A program made the translations under genes and the position numbers. The notes under the pieces were generated by a model. That model did no database searches. It was not told the DNA's origin and saw nothing but the letters and a program-made list of their open reading frames with translations. A stretch of 64,000 bases of DNA from Metallosphaera sedula DSM 5348 (GTDB taxonomy: Archaea; Thermoproteota; Thermoprotei_A; Sulfolobales; Sulfolobaceae), in contig NC_009440.1 of assembly GCF_000016605.1 (NCBI RefSeq), positions 248,001-312,000 of the forward strand. The letters run 5' to 3'. How positions within the stretch are numbered: position 1 is the stretch's first letter; each line of letters begins with the position of its first letter. This document shows, piece by piece, positions 26,100 to 35,413 of the stretch.

Positions 26100-26837
26100 C
26101 TAGATGGTTTTACCCCTACCTCTCACGCTATCTGGCCTTGCCTCCCTCAGGGCACCCCCCACTCTCCTCGTGGTCCCATAGTTAATCCACAGGAATAGAG
26201 CAGTTATCATGGGCAATCCCACGTACACGGAGTCTAGGAAAGGAGAGAATGTTCCCAGCGCCAGCACAGGGGCATAGTAGGCTACGATTGTCGCAATTGA
26301 GATGCAACATGTACTCCCGCTAACTATTCCCAGAAGGGGCAGACCTACAAGGGAAAGGTTCCTCCTTAACCCGGTCATCCTCCTGAGCTCAATGAGGTTC
26401 CCAACCACCAGCAGGCCTATAACTAGTCCCATGACCAGGGAGAAAAACGAGAGATCGAGGTAGAACCAGGAACCGCCCAGAGATAGCGAGGGAGTGAAGA
26501 ATAGGCCTACCACGTTCTCTAGGTTCAGGGAACCCATCGGAGCATAGGTCACGGAGAACACGCTAGGGGGCGAGATTCCCAAGATCCTGTCTAGGAGTAG
26601 ACTATATGCCACGTAGTGCACGGTAAGATAGGACAGGAAGACTCCCCATGTCACCCTATCCCTCAGACAGGATACCACGCCCCTAAGAGGAAACCTTAGG
26701 AGTAAGTAACCAATTCCCAACCAGAATACCAATCCCCCTCCCAGCTGAAACGGGAACTGACTAGGAAAGATGGGGGAAATCAAGAAGAAGGCGAGCCCCA
26801 GAAGGCTCAGTAAAAAATAGAATAATTCAATCTTCAT
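26100..26837 (-). CDS. Membrane protein at the end of the soxEFGHI operon
   Basis: A 245-residue, roughly seven-helix protein that I do not recognise. Its ATG lies four bases after the soxI stop, so it is the last gene of the soxEFGHI strand. A helix-edge SGSTCCISIATIVAYYAP (near residues 171-188) places two adjacent cysteines in or near the membrane, reminiscent of metal- or thiol-handling membrane proteins. The basic C-terminal tail (TRRVGGALREARPDSVRG) should be cytoplasmic. By context, an accessory subunit or copper/haem insertion factor for the SoxM complex; this is inference. Confidence 0.75.
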   Translation of the reverse strand: MKIELFYFLLSLLGLAFFLISPIFPSQFPFQLGGGLVFWLGIGYLLLRFPLRGVVSCLRDRVTWGVFLSYLTVHYVAYSLLLDRILGISPPSVFSVTYAPMGSLNLENVVGLFFTPSLSLGGSWFYLDLSFFSLVMGLVIGLLVVGNLIELRRMTGLRRNLSLVGLPLLGIVSGSTCCISIATIVAYYAPVLALGTFSPFLDSVYVGLPMITALFLWINYGTTRRVGGALREARPDSVRGRGKTI

Positions 26838-26841
26838 TTCA

Positions 26842-27276
26842 TCAATCCCTGAAATATTCCTTGTATATCACGAAGATAAGAGACGAGAATAGTAGAATCA
26901 TTAAGCCTACCAGGAGACCCAGGTTGAACTGATATGCTAAAACGTCAGGGAAGTACTGCGATATGGCGTAGGCAAGTCCTATCCCGGAGACTAGGATCAG
27001 CGGAAGCACCATCTTCGACACGTCTGCCTTCCTAACCTGTTGTTCCTGGACTTCCGTATATCTGAACCTGATGGAGAAGAAAATCAAGGAGCCCATGAAG
27101 ACTCCAAAAACCCCAGAGGCACTTATGTACATTAGCCTCCAAAGGTTCTCGACGTACACCGAGATTGGGGACTGGGCTAGGTAACCAAGGTTCCCGAAGT
27201 CGCCAATCCAGAGGAAGATGACCGCCATGATCACCATGGTGAAGATCCACGCCGCTATATCCTTGGGCTTGAGCAT
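26842..27276 (-). CDS. soxI: SoxI-like small membrane subunit of the SoxM complex
   Basis: A 144-residue protein with four helices and short charged loops (FRYTEVQEQQVRKADVSK). It starts four bases after the soxH stop. In Sulfolobus acidocaldarius, soxI sits directly after soxH and encodes a hydrophobic subunit of the SoxM supercomplex; size, helices and position agree. No metal-binding motif is visible. The assignment rests on position more than on sequence. Confidence 0.7.
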   Translation of the reverse strand: MLKPKDIAAWIFTMVIMAVIFLWIGDFGNLGYLAQSPISVYVENLWRLMYISASGVFGVFMGSLIFFSIRFRYTEVQEQQVRKADVSKMVLPLILVSGIGLAYAISQYFPDVLAYQFNLGLLVGLMILLFSSLIFVIYKEYFRD

Positions 27277-27280
27277 GATA

Positions 27281-27724
27281 TCACCCCGTGGAGTTAGTGA
27301 CTATCATAATCCCCTTCATGGTGTAATGACCCGGCCCGCAGAACTCCGCGCACCATATGTTGTAAACTCCAGGTTGGTTAACTAGGACGTAAAGGTCATA
27401 GGTGTAACCTGGGATCGCCTGCATTTTCATTCCGAGCTGTACTATGTAGAAGGCATGAATCACGTCAGCAGAAGTTAGCTGGAACACGTAAGGTTTGCCT
27501 GCCTGAATCACAACCTTGTTGTATGACACGGTCCCGTTAGGGTAGACGAATTCCCACACGTACTGCTTAGCTATTACCTTGATCGGAATTGCGGTCTCGT
27601 TGCTGGGAATGTAGGAGCCATGGGAAATGTAACCTAGATACTGAAATGATAATGCCCCTAGGAACACGAGGATAGCTATGGCAAACACTATTGTGGAAAT
27701 TTCGGCTATTCTCTCGGCTTTCAC
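27281..27724 (-). CDS. soxH: Terminal oxidase subunit II with CuA site (SoxH)
   Basis: A 147-residue subunit II: one N-terminal anchor helix (residues 11-33) and an extracytoplasmic cupredoxin. The full CuA ligand set is present: H90 (HAFYI) and C125, E127, C129, H133, M136 in WCAEFCGPGHYTM. SoxH therefore accepts electrons from a soluble or membrane donor, in this cluster the sulfocyanin SoxE, unlike the CuA-less SoxA of the quinol oxidase. Its start overlaps the soxG stop by four bases. Confidence 0.95.
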   Translation of the reverse strand: MKAERIAEISTIVFAIAILVFLGALSFQYLGYISHGSYIPSNETAIPIKVIAKQYVWEFVYPNGTVSYNKVVIQAGKPYVFQLTSADVIHAFYIVQLGMKMQAIPGYTYDLYVLVNQPGVYNIWCAEFCGPGHYTMKGIMIVTNSTG

Positions 27725-29271
27725 TTCTCATCACCCCTTAAGGAATAGATCAGCACAAGGTAGGACAGAAGGAACATGTTAATACCTGCGAGTATCCCAA
27801 GCTCAAACTGGTCTAGGAGTAGGTTAGTCAACGTGAACATCTTAGCCGTAGTGTAAGCTATTAGGCCTAGGGTTGCCAAGATGCTTAGGTCAACCCCCAG
27901 GGATACTGGCCTGGGTAGCGTGATTGTGCTCACTTCCTGAGACCTCGACAGGGCACTCGCCAACCCCAACCTCTTCCCCAGGTTGAATGAGTCGGACCCT
28001 GACTCGGCCCTAGACTGCAACCACCTTAGGGCAGGGAAGATTGTGAGGAAGGACAGCAGAAATATTACGCCGTCTACCTCGATCCCTATGGGTCCTATAT
28101 CCCTCCCAGGAGTTAGATATGCCCAAACGCTATTAACCACGAAGGAGACGATGAAACCAACCCCTAGAGCCATGGAAGCAGGTCTCATTACGGGATTAGG
28201 AGACTCATGTCTGAACACGTACTCGTCCACGAACGGGAATAGGACTGTCACAGCTCCCCATGCCAGGAAAATGAGCGACGCATTTGACGGAGTCACAGAC
28301 TTATAGAAGAAGTAGATGAACAGGAAATACCAGTCAGGTATTGGGGGAGTCTGCGCAGCCAGTGCGGGATTATACTCTGGCATAATATACTTGATCGTAG
28401 AGCCGTCAACCGCGATCTGGAACGGGAAAGCTGAGGCTATCAGGAAGATGGCTCCAAATGTCATTAACATGGTAACCACTATTATCCCAAAGGTCCTGGT
28501 CAGGGGCTGAAGTTTCCAGTTCGGGTCATTCCTAAGCTTGTCCTGGTAATCATCTATGAGCTCGGATCTCCCCTTCTCCTTGCTTAGGGGTGGAGTTATG
28601 CCATGCTTCTCGAATATGTAAAGGTGAAGCCCTAGCACCAGAGCTATTAGGGCCCCAACTATCCAGTGGAACACAAAGAACCTATCCACAAGGGGATCTA
28701 CCCCGCTCGCAATTCCTGGTAGCTGGGGCAGAAGGGTCATGGCAGCTATTAGGTTGCTTAAACCTAGGGGCATGTAGGTAAAGAGGTTCAGTCCAGTCGT
28801 CGTCGCAGTCCAGGAGATCAAATTGTAAGGAAGCGAGTAGCCCAGGTAAGCCTCAGTCAACGTTAACCCTGCGAGCACTGTTCCCACCACCCACATTATT
28901 TCCCTAGGTTTCCTGTACGCTCCCACCAGAAAGTTCCTGGTCATGTGAACCAGGAGGAGAAATACCATGGCGTAAGCTCCCCAGCTGTGGAGACTAAAGA
29001 GGAGAGCTCCCAGGGGAACGTTAGATATCAGGTAGGAGGTTGACGCATAGGGATCAGCTGGAACGTAATATAGGGCCACAAGCATCCCAGTTATAACCTC
29101 AAACATAAAGGATGCTAAGACAAAGGAACCCAACCAAAAATCAAGCCTGTACGCATAACGCGGAGCTTGCCTTATGGTGTGACCATATAGACCTGTCCTC
29201 TCGTCGAGCCACTCCAGGACCCTGTCAAGCCAGGTCCCTTCCTGTTCCTCCAATAACTCACCCTCACACAT
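27721..29271 (-). CDS. soxG: Cytochrome b of the SoxM supercomplex (SoxG)
   Basis: A 516-residue cytochrome b. An amphipathic N-terminus (WLDERTG near residue 21) is followed by two haem-ligand pairs, H95/H109 (LHSWGAY, LVHMTRN) and H202/H216 (FHWIVGA, GLHLYIF). GYSLPYN and PDWYFLF (PEWY) mark the quinol site. With the Rieske protein SoxF it oxidises caldariella-type quinol and passes electrons to sulfocyanin. Its frame begins 100 bases inside soxF as read; the first ATG is 29271, and the WLDERTG helix shows that the start must lie near there. Confidence 0.93.
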   Translation of the reverse strand: MCEGELLEEQEGTWLDRVLEWLDERTGLYGHTIRQAPRYAYRLDFWLGSFVLASFMFEVITGMLVALYYVPADPYASTSYLISNVPLGALLFSLHSWGAYAMVFLLLVHMTRNFLVGAYRKPREIMWVVGTVLAGLTLTEAYLGYSLPYNLISWTATTTGLNLFTYMPLGLSNLIAAMTLLPQLPGIASGVDPLVDRFFVFHWIVGALIALVLGLHLYIFEKHGITPPLSKEKGRSELIDDYQDKLRNDPNWKLQPLTRTFGIIVVTMLMTFGAIFLIASAFPFQIAVDGSTIKYIMPEYNPALAAQTPPIPDWYFLFIYFFYKSVTPSNASLIFLAWGAVTVLFPFVDEYVFRHESPNPVMRPASMALGVGFIVSFVVNSVWAYLTPGRDIGPIGIEVDGVIFLLSFLTIFPALRWLQSRAESGSDSFNLGKRLGLASALSRSQEVSTITLPRPVSLGVDLSILATLGLIAYTTAKMFTLTNLLLDQFELGILAGINMFLLSYLVLIYSLRGDEK

Positions 29272-29990
29272 GCAGGGTTTGAGGGTACCGAGTAACTGTA
29301 CCTAGGGTCGTAGATCAAGTTATCCCTTGGCCTTCTCCTGGGCACAGCCTCAGAGAAGTACGGGGCATTCGTCCCCACGGCATAAATGTCGCCAGTTGTT
29401 TCATCGTATTCTAGAAGAACCATTGGAAGGGGCCTAGGAGCTGGGCCACCTACCACCACCCCGCCCTGATCCAGTTGATACATGGAACCGTGACACGGAC
29501 AGTGCAGGATTGAGGTTGAAGGATTTAGCCCAGGGTCGCTAGAGCTTGAGACTAGGGCTTGCGCTGGAAGCTGGCACCCTAGGTGCACGCAAACCGCGGA
29601 GAAGGCGCATATCGAGTTCTTTGGTCCAACTCCTACAATGTCCTTAAAGTTGGTGTTAATCCTGAACTGGTTTGCGTAGGGATTCTTGAACTCCACATCC
29701 TTCATGTTATTTAGCTTGTTAAAGTCCACGAGAAAGCACGGCTCATCCGTGAGAGGATACGTAAAGAAGTAAACCGGACAGCTTCCCTGGAGCTGGCTTA
29801 TGTTGGCGACCTTGTACCTAGGAAACCCCTCTAATCCCTGTGAGTTGTTAGCCACGAGATACTTAGGCGAAATGGACTTCAGCTCTCCGTAATAGTATCC
29901 CATGTAATCTAGAACAGGGGTAATCAGGGGAGAGACCGCAATGGCCCCTCCCAGGATAAGACTCAACCTAAGAAAGTCCCTTCTGTCCAA
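29172..29990 (-). CDS. soxF: Rieske 2Fe-2S protein of the SoxM supercomplex (SoxF)
   Basis: A 272-residue Rieske protein. Residues 1-25 form a Tat-like signal/anchor ([14 protein letters not shown]). Cluster ligands are C134 and H136 in CVHLGC and C164 and H167 in CPCHGS, with C139 and C166 forming the usual disulfide. TTG 29990 is the only possible start; an in-frame stop lies three codons upstream. As written, the last 33 residues (after NPAC) are read over the start of soxG and are basic and Gly-rich, unlike a Rieske C-terminus. The natural end may be nearer residue 240. Confidence 0.92.
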   Translation of the reverse strand: MDRRDFLRLSLILGGAIAVSPLITPVLDYMGYYYGELKSISPKYLVANNSQGLEGFPRYKVANISQLQGSCPVYFFTYPLTDEPCFLVDFNKLNNMKDVEFKNPYANQFRINTNFKDIVGVGPKNSICAFSAVCVHLGCQLPAQALVSSSSDPGLNPSTSILHCPCHGSMYQLDQGGVVVGGPAPRPLPMVLLEYDETTGDIYAVGTNAPYFSEAVPRRRPRDNLIYDPRYSYSVPSNPACVRVSYWRNRKGPGLTGSWSGSTRGQVYMVTP

Positions 29991-30096
29991 TTCCCTTCAC
30001 TATGATATTAACAGCATTGAGTTACCTTTATGTATTCTATTAAAACTTTACTATATTTGAGTTTTAAATAAGAAAAAATTAATCATTATAAATTCG

Positions 30097-30684
30097 CTAC
30101 CCCACGGCGTAAGGGGCAGTGACGTTCTGGGATACGACGAGATTGACCCACATCCCTGATTCTGCATGACCTGAAATTCCGCAAGCTAGCCAATATGTTC
30201 CTGGTGCCATGGGTCCGTAAACACCCAATGCAGTCTGACCGGAGGAAAGTCCCTGAAGCGTATAGGCTGACGAAGTGGTCCCTACGTAAAGCAATATTTT
30301 CCCATCGCTGGCCAAGTCTGCTGCGTTAGGAGTGGCAGTGTTGTTCATAACCAGGAGAAGGTTGTGTTGAAGTGACTCCTGGTTGGTGAACTCTACCTCG
30401 ACGTTATAACCGGCGGGTATGTAAATCGTCATCTGCCCGAAAGAAGTTCCATTGAGGTTGAAGGTAGACGCTGAAGATAATGCGACCAGTGATATGACCA
30501 CTGTCTTATTTGACGAGATAACCGGGAGTGTCACCTTTGTGGGCCCTGAGCTCGTGGTATTAGTAGTGGAGGGAGAGGAGAGGGTGTGGAATTGATAAAT
30601 TGAAATGATAGCTGCAGACAATACTACCACAGCCACTATGAAAGCTACGACATAGGAAAACATGGGAGAGACTGCCTTACTCAT
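30097..30684 (-). CDS. soxE: Sulfocyanin, blue copper protein (SoxE)
   Basis: A 195-residue membrane-anchored blue copper protein. One helix (residues 9-31) anchors it, a Ser/Thr-rich linker follows, and the cupredoxin domain has ligands H107 (LQHNLLL), C168, H173 and M178 (WLACGISGHAESGMW). The long insert between strands (ATPNAADLASDG) is typical of sulfocyanin. It shuttles electrons on the outer face from SoxFG to SoxH/M. It has its own TATA box and is followed 106 bases later by soxF. Confidence 0.94.
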   Translation of the reverse strand: MSKAVSPMFSYVVAFIVAVVVLSAAIISIYQFHTLSSPSTTNTTSSGPTKVTLPVISSNKTVVISLVALSSASTFNLNGTSFGQMTIYIPAGYNVEVEFTNQESLQHNLLLVMNNTATPNAADLASDGKILLYVGTTSSAYTLQGLSSGQTALGVYGPMAPGTYWLACGISGHAESGMWVNLVVSQNVTAPYAVG

Positions 30685-30713
30685 ACGAAATCATCATGAT
30701 AGTTCACTTTTCT

Positions 30714-30723
30714 ATTTTATAAG
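30714..30723 (-). promoter_or_regulatory. TATA box of soxE
   Basis: Minus-strand CTTATAAAAT, about 30 bases upstream of the soxE ATG, giving a leader of roughly eight bases. Confidence 0.6.
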
Positions 30724-31110
30724 CATTTTTTCAAATGTTCCGCAATTCCAGAAAAACTGGTGTTTGAGCAGATCGCTTACGACCAGTACGTGAAGAATTA
30801 GAAAGTAACGAGAAAAGCGCCCCATTTTGATGGAAACTCGCGCAGATCTAAGTCAAGGCTAGCTTAACCTTCCCAAGACAGGTAATGAAGACGACACACA
30901 TCAGCAAATTTGCCCTAAATAGCCAGAGGGTTGTGGCGGTCAGAATCTGTACTGCTCATTTATACTGGAAAAAAGTAGGTAAGGATGTTTAATGAACAAA
31001 GTTAACTAAATAATAAAATATTTCTAAAAATTTTGACCATTTAAAAGAACTAAGGTTCAAACTATAAAAGGTTTTTCATTTTTTTATGATGGAAATACCT
31101 GATTAATGAA

Positions 31111-31120
31111 AAATATATAT
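31111..31120 (+). promoter_or_regulatory. TATA box of soxM
   Basis: AAATATATAT; transcription start is expected near 31141-31142, leaving a 23-base leader to the soxM ATG at 31165. Confidence 0.55.
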
Positions 31121-31164
31121 GTAAACATTAATTCCCGTTAAATGAATTTGTCATTGAGAATACG

Positions 31165-33570
31165 ATGGGAAAGTTAGGCAGAATTAAGGAAATTCTTAAG
31201 ATAGCCCTAACCACTACAAGTGCCCACGACATAGGAATCATGTACATTGTGCTAGGTATAATAAGTCTTATCACAGGTTCCGCTTACGCAGCGCTGATCA
31301 GGGATCAACTAACGTTGAATAACGTGGGTGCGGTTGACTACTATAATGCCGTGTCTCTACACGGCATATTTATGATCTTCTTCATGGTGATGCCGATCTC
31401 GACTGGTTTCGCTAACTACCTAGTTCCTAGAATGATTGGTGCGCACGATCTGTACTGGCCCAAGATAAATGCCCTGTCCTTCTGGATACTGGTACCGGCA
31501 GTCTTCATGAGCATAATTGCGCCCCTGTTCGGGCCTATAAACACTGGATGGTACATGTATGCGCCTCTAAGCACAGACCTTCAGGTAAACGGGGGTTTCG
31601 GCGTTACTCTCGTTGAGGTAGCGTTAATGATAGCGGGGGTATCTTCTACTCTTACGGGGATAAATTTCCTCATGACAATCCTTAGACTGAGGAAAATCCC
31701 CTTCTTCAAGATGTCTCTTTTCACTTGGTCATGGTTTGCGACCTCTATTCTTCTAATGGTAGCCCTGCCACCCTTAACAGCAGGTCTAGTCATGGCGTTT
31801 CTGGAGAGGATGTGGAACCTTCCGTTCTTCAATGCTGCCCTTGGTGGAAACCCGCTCCTGTGGCAGAACGTATTCTGGTTCTTCGGACACCCAGAGGTAT
31901 ATATTCTCATTTTGCCGGCCATGGGGCTGGTCGGTGAGGTTCTTCCAAGGGCCGTGGGAAGACAGATTTACGGATATAAGGCGTTAGCCCTATCGTCAAT
32001 GGCAATAGCCTTCCTGTCAGTTCTGGGAGTTTGGATGCATCATATGTTCACGGCAATAGATAGTGATGTGGTAAGGGAAATAGCTGCGGCAACGACCATG
32101 GCCATTGCCATACCCTCTGGAGTAAAGGTGGTGAACTGGACTATTACCTTCTATGGAGGGAAAGTTAGGTTCTCAGCCCTAACCATAGGAATGATAGGTT
32201 TCATCACGCTGTTCCTGGTGGGTGGAATCACAGGAGTCTTCTTCCCGCTTATACCTGTGGACCTAGCCTTCAATGGTACCTATCTAGTAGTGGGACATTT
32301 CCATTACATGGTCTTTGCCATACTCGTGGGTTTGTTAAGCGGTTTGCTCTACTATTTCCCCTACTTCACTGGGAAGTGGTTTGATCAGGAACTGGCCAGG
32401 ACCTCAATGTTCATGATAGTTGTTGGGGCTTTCGTTGTAGCCACGGGAATGAGTATTGACGGAGTCTTGGGCATGCCCAGGAGATACGCCGTGGTGCCGG
32501 CCCCTGTCTATCAGCCCTTCCAGAATCTAGTCACGGTAGGAGGTTTCGTGGAGGGGATTGGTCTACTGCTAGCCTTCGGGACTCTACTCTACGCCTGGGT
32601 TAGGGGGCCCCCTGTTAAGAACCTGGATCCCTGGAATTCAGAACAGCTCATAGGGATACCAGACTTCACGCTCAGGCCCATTGCCCTACCGCTATCCTTT
32701 GGGAAGGAGATGGATGGCACAACCCCTGAGCATAGGCATGGCTCCTATTTCCCTTCACTGTTGGGGTTGCTGTTGTGCTTCCCACCACTGGGCTTCATGT
32801 TAATCCTAGCAGGTATAACTATCCCCGGAATTTTCATGGTTTTAGCCTTCATAGGAGTGGGAATGGCTTGGCTATATAACGACTACTTCAGGCAAATTAA
32901 GCCAATGCCAGGGCTTGGGGGTTTCGGACTAACCAAGATGTTGAGCTCAACGCCAACAGGGTCCACTGGTGCCCTGGGAGGGGTTGAGAACCCAACGATC
33001 CAGGAGAACGGGGTCGAGATCGCCAGGAGGGCGAAGACGCCTGTCCTCTTCTTCATCATAGCTGAGATATTCCTATTTGGAAGCTTCATAGGCGGTTACA
33101 TCTATGACGTGAACGAGACTCCGACGGTGGCTAGCCTACCAAGGTTACCTGTAGATTGGTATCCTCTTCCCCTGATCATGACGGTGGTTCTATTATCAAG
33201 TTCGATTCCAGCTCATCTCGCGTATCATAACTTCCTAAAGGGTAGGATCAAGATGTTCAAGATACTGGGTGCATTGACTACCCTGATGGGATTCTCGTTC
33301 CTAATGGGACAGGTATACGAGTTCACGCATATAGTCAAGTTCACTCCACAACAGGACGTATACTCAGCATTCTTCTTCAGCATAGTGTCACTCCACGCAT
33401 TTCACGTTATAATGGGGCTAGTTCTCTGGACAATTACCCTACTTAGGACCAGGATCACCATCCCATACCAGCTATCCACAGGGGCATCCTACTACTGGCA
33501 CTTCGTTGACGCTGTATGGGTGGTCGTATTCACTATGCTTTACTTGCAACTACCAATCTATCACCCGTGA
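31165..33570 (+). CDS. soxM: Fused haem-copper oxidase subunits I and III (SoxM)
   Basis: An 801-residue membrane protein. Residues 1-520 are subunit I: haem ligand H66 (SLHGIFM), the HPEVY Cu-B/Tyr site (H243, Y247), Cu-B ligands H293 and H294 (WMHHMF), and H379 and H381 (GHFHYMVF). After a linker, residues about 610-801 are subunit III, with IAEIFLFGSF, SLHAFHVIMGLV and YWHFVDAVW. The I-III fusion is the mark of SoxM. The enzyme reduces oxygen with electrons from sulfocyanin through SoxH. It is divergent from the soxEFGHI operon and five bases upstream of a DUF1404-like gene. Confidence 0.96.
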   Translation: MGKLGRIKEILKIALTTTSAHDIGIMYIVLGIISLITGSAYAALIRDQLTLNNVGAVDYYNAVSLHGIFMIFFMVMPISTGFANYLVPRMIGAHDLYWPKINALSFWILVPAVFMSIIAPLFGPINTGWYMYAPLSTDLQVNGGFGVTLVEVALMIAGVSSTLTGINFLMTILRLRKIPFFKMSLFTWSWFATSILLMVALPPLTAGLVMAFLERMWNLPFFNAALGGNPLLWQNVFWFFGHPEVYILILPAMGLVGEVLPRAVGRQIYGYKALALSSMAIAFLSVLGVWMHHMFTAIDSDVVREIAAATTMAIAIPSGVKVVNWTITFYGGKVRFSALTIGMIGFITLFLVGGITGVFFPLIPVDLAFNGTYLVVGHFHYMVFAILVGLLSGLLYYFPYFTGKWFDQELARTSMFMIVVGAFVVATGMSIDGVLGMPRRYAVVPAPVYQPFQNLVTVGGFVEGIGLLLAFGTLLYAWVRGPPVKNLDPWNSEQLIGIPDFTLRPIALPLSFGKEMDGTTPEHRHGSYFPSLLGLLLCFPPLGFMLILAGITIPGIFMVLAFIGVGMAWLYNDYFRQIKPMPGLGGFGLTKMLSSTPTGSTGALGGVENPTIQENGVEIARRAKTPVLFFIIAEIFLFGSFIGGYIYDVNETPTVASLPRLPVDWYPLPLIMTVVLLSSSIPAHLAYHNFLKGRIKMFKILGALTTLMGFSFLMGQVYEFTHIVKFTPQQDVYSAFFFSIVSLHAFHVIMGLVLWTITLLRTRITIPYQLSTGASYYWHFVDAVWVVVFTMLYLQLPIYHP

Positions 33571-33574
33571 GTTT

Positions 33575-34135
33575 ATGAAAGGAAAGACTGTTTTTTTGGG
33601 AATTTTCCTTACACTATTGATAGTTAACCCACTTTTTGAGAAAATATATGGAAAAAATGCCGTGCTCTACATGGCCTCCCATTACGCCCTGTTTGCCTTG
33701 GGAATGTGGATTGGCTTGGCTATGGTCTCGAGGAAATATTGGGTGGGTAAGCTAGTTGTGGGCTCCGGATTAGCGGTACTGGCTCACATACCCTTGATAT
33801 TTGATGTTTCCGCATATAGTGAACCAGTGAGACTGATCCTGGAGCTAGGCTTGGTACTAGGAGGCTTCCTAGTTGGCTCCTCATTTCAGGCGGGAGGTAA
33901 CATGGTAGGTTATACCTTGTTGGGAGGATGGATGGCTGGGGACACGGCCCTCTCAATCGCTTTCCTTCTTGGTGACAGCGGGTATACCTTCCCCTCCTCT
34001 CCCTATCCCACGTGGCAAATCAAGGATGCTGGGGTGTTCATGTTCCTTCTAATGAATGTTGTGGCTTTCTTCATTATCATGAGGATCTTTATAAGATTCC
34101 TTGAGAAGGGCGAGCTATACCCTGAGAGTAGATGA
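33575..34135 (+). CDS. Six-helix membrane protein, DUF1404-like, paralogue B
   Basis: A 186-residue protein, the same length as paralogue A beside soxC. ATG 33575 lies five bases after the soxM stop; frames extending upstream overlap soxM coding and are not used. Shared features: NP at residue 18, MASHY near residue 33, HIP in the third helix, GGFLVGSS, GDTALSI, FPSSPYP and MN in the last helix. Two histidines (MASHY and HIP) are kept in all three copies. Position suggests a subunit or assembly factor of the SoxM oxidase; no biochemical role is known to me. Confidence 0.78.
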   Translation: MKGKTVFLGIFLTLLIVNPLFEKIYGKNAVLYMASHYALFALGMWIGLAMVSRKYWVGKLVVGSGLAVLAHIPLIFDVSAYSEPVRLILELGLVLGGFLVGSSFQAGGNMVGYTLLGGWMAGDTALSIAFLLGDSGYTFPSSPYPTWQIKDAGVFMFLLMNVVAFFIIMRIFIRFLEKGELYPESR

Positions 34136-34151
34136 TACAAGATGTGCACCA

Positions 34152-34697
34152 TCATAGTCCTCTTAACACACTTCTAAAGGCAAGATATATCACGGTGGCT
34201 AATATTACGTTCATCGCCACTATCATGAAAATCCCAGCTAAGGGGAGAGACTCAGGAGAATAAGGGGAGAAAGGATAAACCTTATTGCTGTACTCGGGGC
34301 TTCCAATGACTAGAAGAATACTAAGCACAGTATCTCCCAACATGTAAAGGGCGAAGAGGCTAATCTTACTCCACTGTGGAAGGGCGTGTATGGACGAGCC
34401 CAAGAGGAAACCACCTAAGAGTAGTGAAACGTCTAGAAGGACCCTAAACTCAAGGATTCCCGCCCCCAGGGAGAAGGGTAAGGGTAAGTGCCAGAATATC
34501 ACGGGGACCACTCCAATAACAGAAAATTTCCAGTCGTTCCTTAAGAGAAGGTATCCCAGTATGAAGCCTGAGGAAACAACGGCGTAATGCGATAACATAT
34601 ATGCAGTTGCCGAGTGAAATTCGAGTTCCTCGGTCGCGGGGTTCAACCCTACGACGGCAAGTATTAGACCCAATGCGAGCATCTTCTTGTTCATCAA
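34152..34697 (-). CDS. Six-helix membrane protein, DUF1404-like, paralogue C
   Basis: A 181-residue protein convergent with paralogue B (16-base gap). It has NP at residue 19, MLSHY near residue 34, WHLP in helix three, GGFLLGSS, GDTVLSILLVIG, YPFSPYSP and MN, so it is closest to paralogue A in the second half. It begins with ATG 34697 (or 34694) and is preceded by A/T-rich sequence. Having B and C tail to tail suggests an inverted duplication, long diverged. Confidence 0.75.
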   Translation of the reverse strand: MMNKKMLALGLILAVVGLNPATEELEFHSATAYMLSHYAVVSSGFILGYLLLRNDWKFSVIGVVPVIFWHLPLPFSLGAGILEFRVLLDVSLLLGGFLLGSSIHALPQWSKISLFALYMLGDTVLSILLVIGSPEYSNKVYPFSPYSPESLPLAGIFMIVAMNVILATVIYLAFRSVLRGL

Positions 34698-34973
34698 TCA
34701 AGATTTGGGCCTGGGGTTTAAAACATAGGCATAAATTAGTAATTTATTCTTCCCAGAATATAATCTCTTTTCATTAGAAAAGAGTTTAATATTTTCCATC
34801 GTTCATGGGTTATAGGATTAAAATAAAGGTTAATAACGACGAAATATCATATCAAGTTTATAACTTATTATATCTAAGACCCGCGTATTCTTAAAAACTT
34901 TTAATCTACTAACTTATCTACTTGTAAATATTCGAGGAATACATGCGTATGAAGTCCTTCAGAGCAAGTCTCC

Positions 34974-35252
34974 CTAGAGGAGTGTCAACATATTGGATAA
35001 ATCGGCTATTGCGAACAAGCCAACTAAAACCAGCGCAGGTAAAATCACGGATCTTCTCACCAGGAAAGCAGAGCCCACAATCGCCACAACCTTTAGTAGA
35101 GTCATCACTAGGAGCAGAGTCAACGGATTTCCTTGAAGTAAGTGAAGTAACGCGTTCTGTTCTGTATATCCTGCCTGAACGCCCACATAGGTAGTAAGAA
35201 TATCAATTAGTCCTAGACCGCCAAGTAATGGAAGCAGTATTCTCTGAATCAT
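34974..35252 (-). CDS. Small membrane protein, DUF5658-like
   Basis: A 92-residue, three-helix protein (PLLGGLGLIDILTTYVG, then QNALLHLLQGNP, then LLKVVAIVGSAF). Patterns D(I/L)xTTxxG and (E/Q)xNxLLxxL are seen in small archaeal and bacterial membrane proteins annotated DUF5658; I could not verify this. A TATA-like CTTTTAATTT (35273-35282) about 26 bases before the ATG suits a leaderless transcript. Function unknown. Confidence 0.6.
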   Translation of the reverse strand: MIQRILLPLLGGLGLIDILTTYVGVQAGYTEQNALLHLLQGNPLTLLLVMTLLKVVAIVGSAFLVRRSVILPALVLVGLFAIADLSNMLTLL

Positions 35253-35413
35253 AGGTTATTATTGATATCTAAAATTAAAAGTTGCATATGTTTAAGTTTA
35301 TCGTTATATATAGAAACAACTAAAGAAGTAGACTCTTTTATACATTTATCTACATATCAACATAAAGTTTATTACCCATATTTTGTTAATAGGTATAATA
35401 ATGGTGAAAAAGT

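Larger units (their letters stand above)
30685..31164. other. 480-base divergent promoter region between soxE and soxM
   Basis: Holds the soxE TATA box at one end and the soxM TATA at the other. The middle (about 30760-30960) is less A/T-rich than a simple promoter and could carry regulatory sites or a small RNA, but no reading frame or RNA family was recognised. An 11-codon frame begins at 31142 (see finding). Confidence 0.5.
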
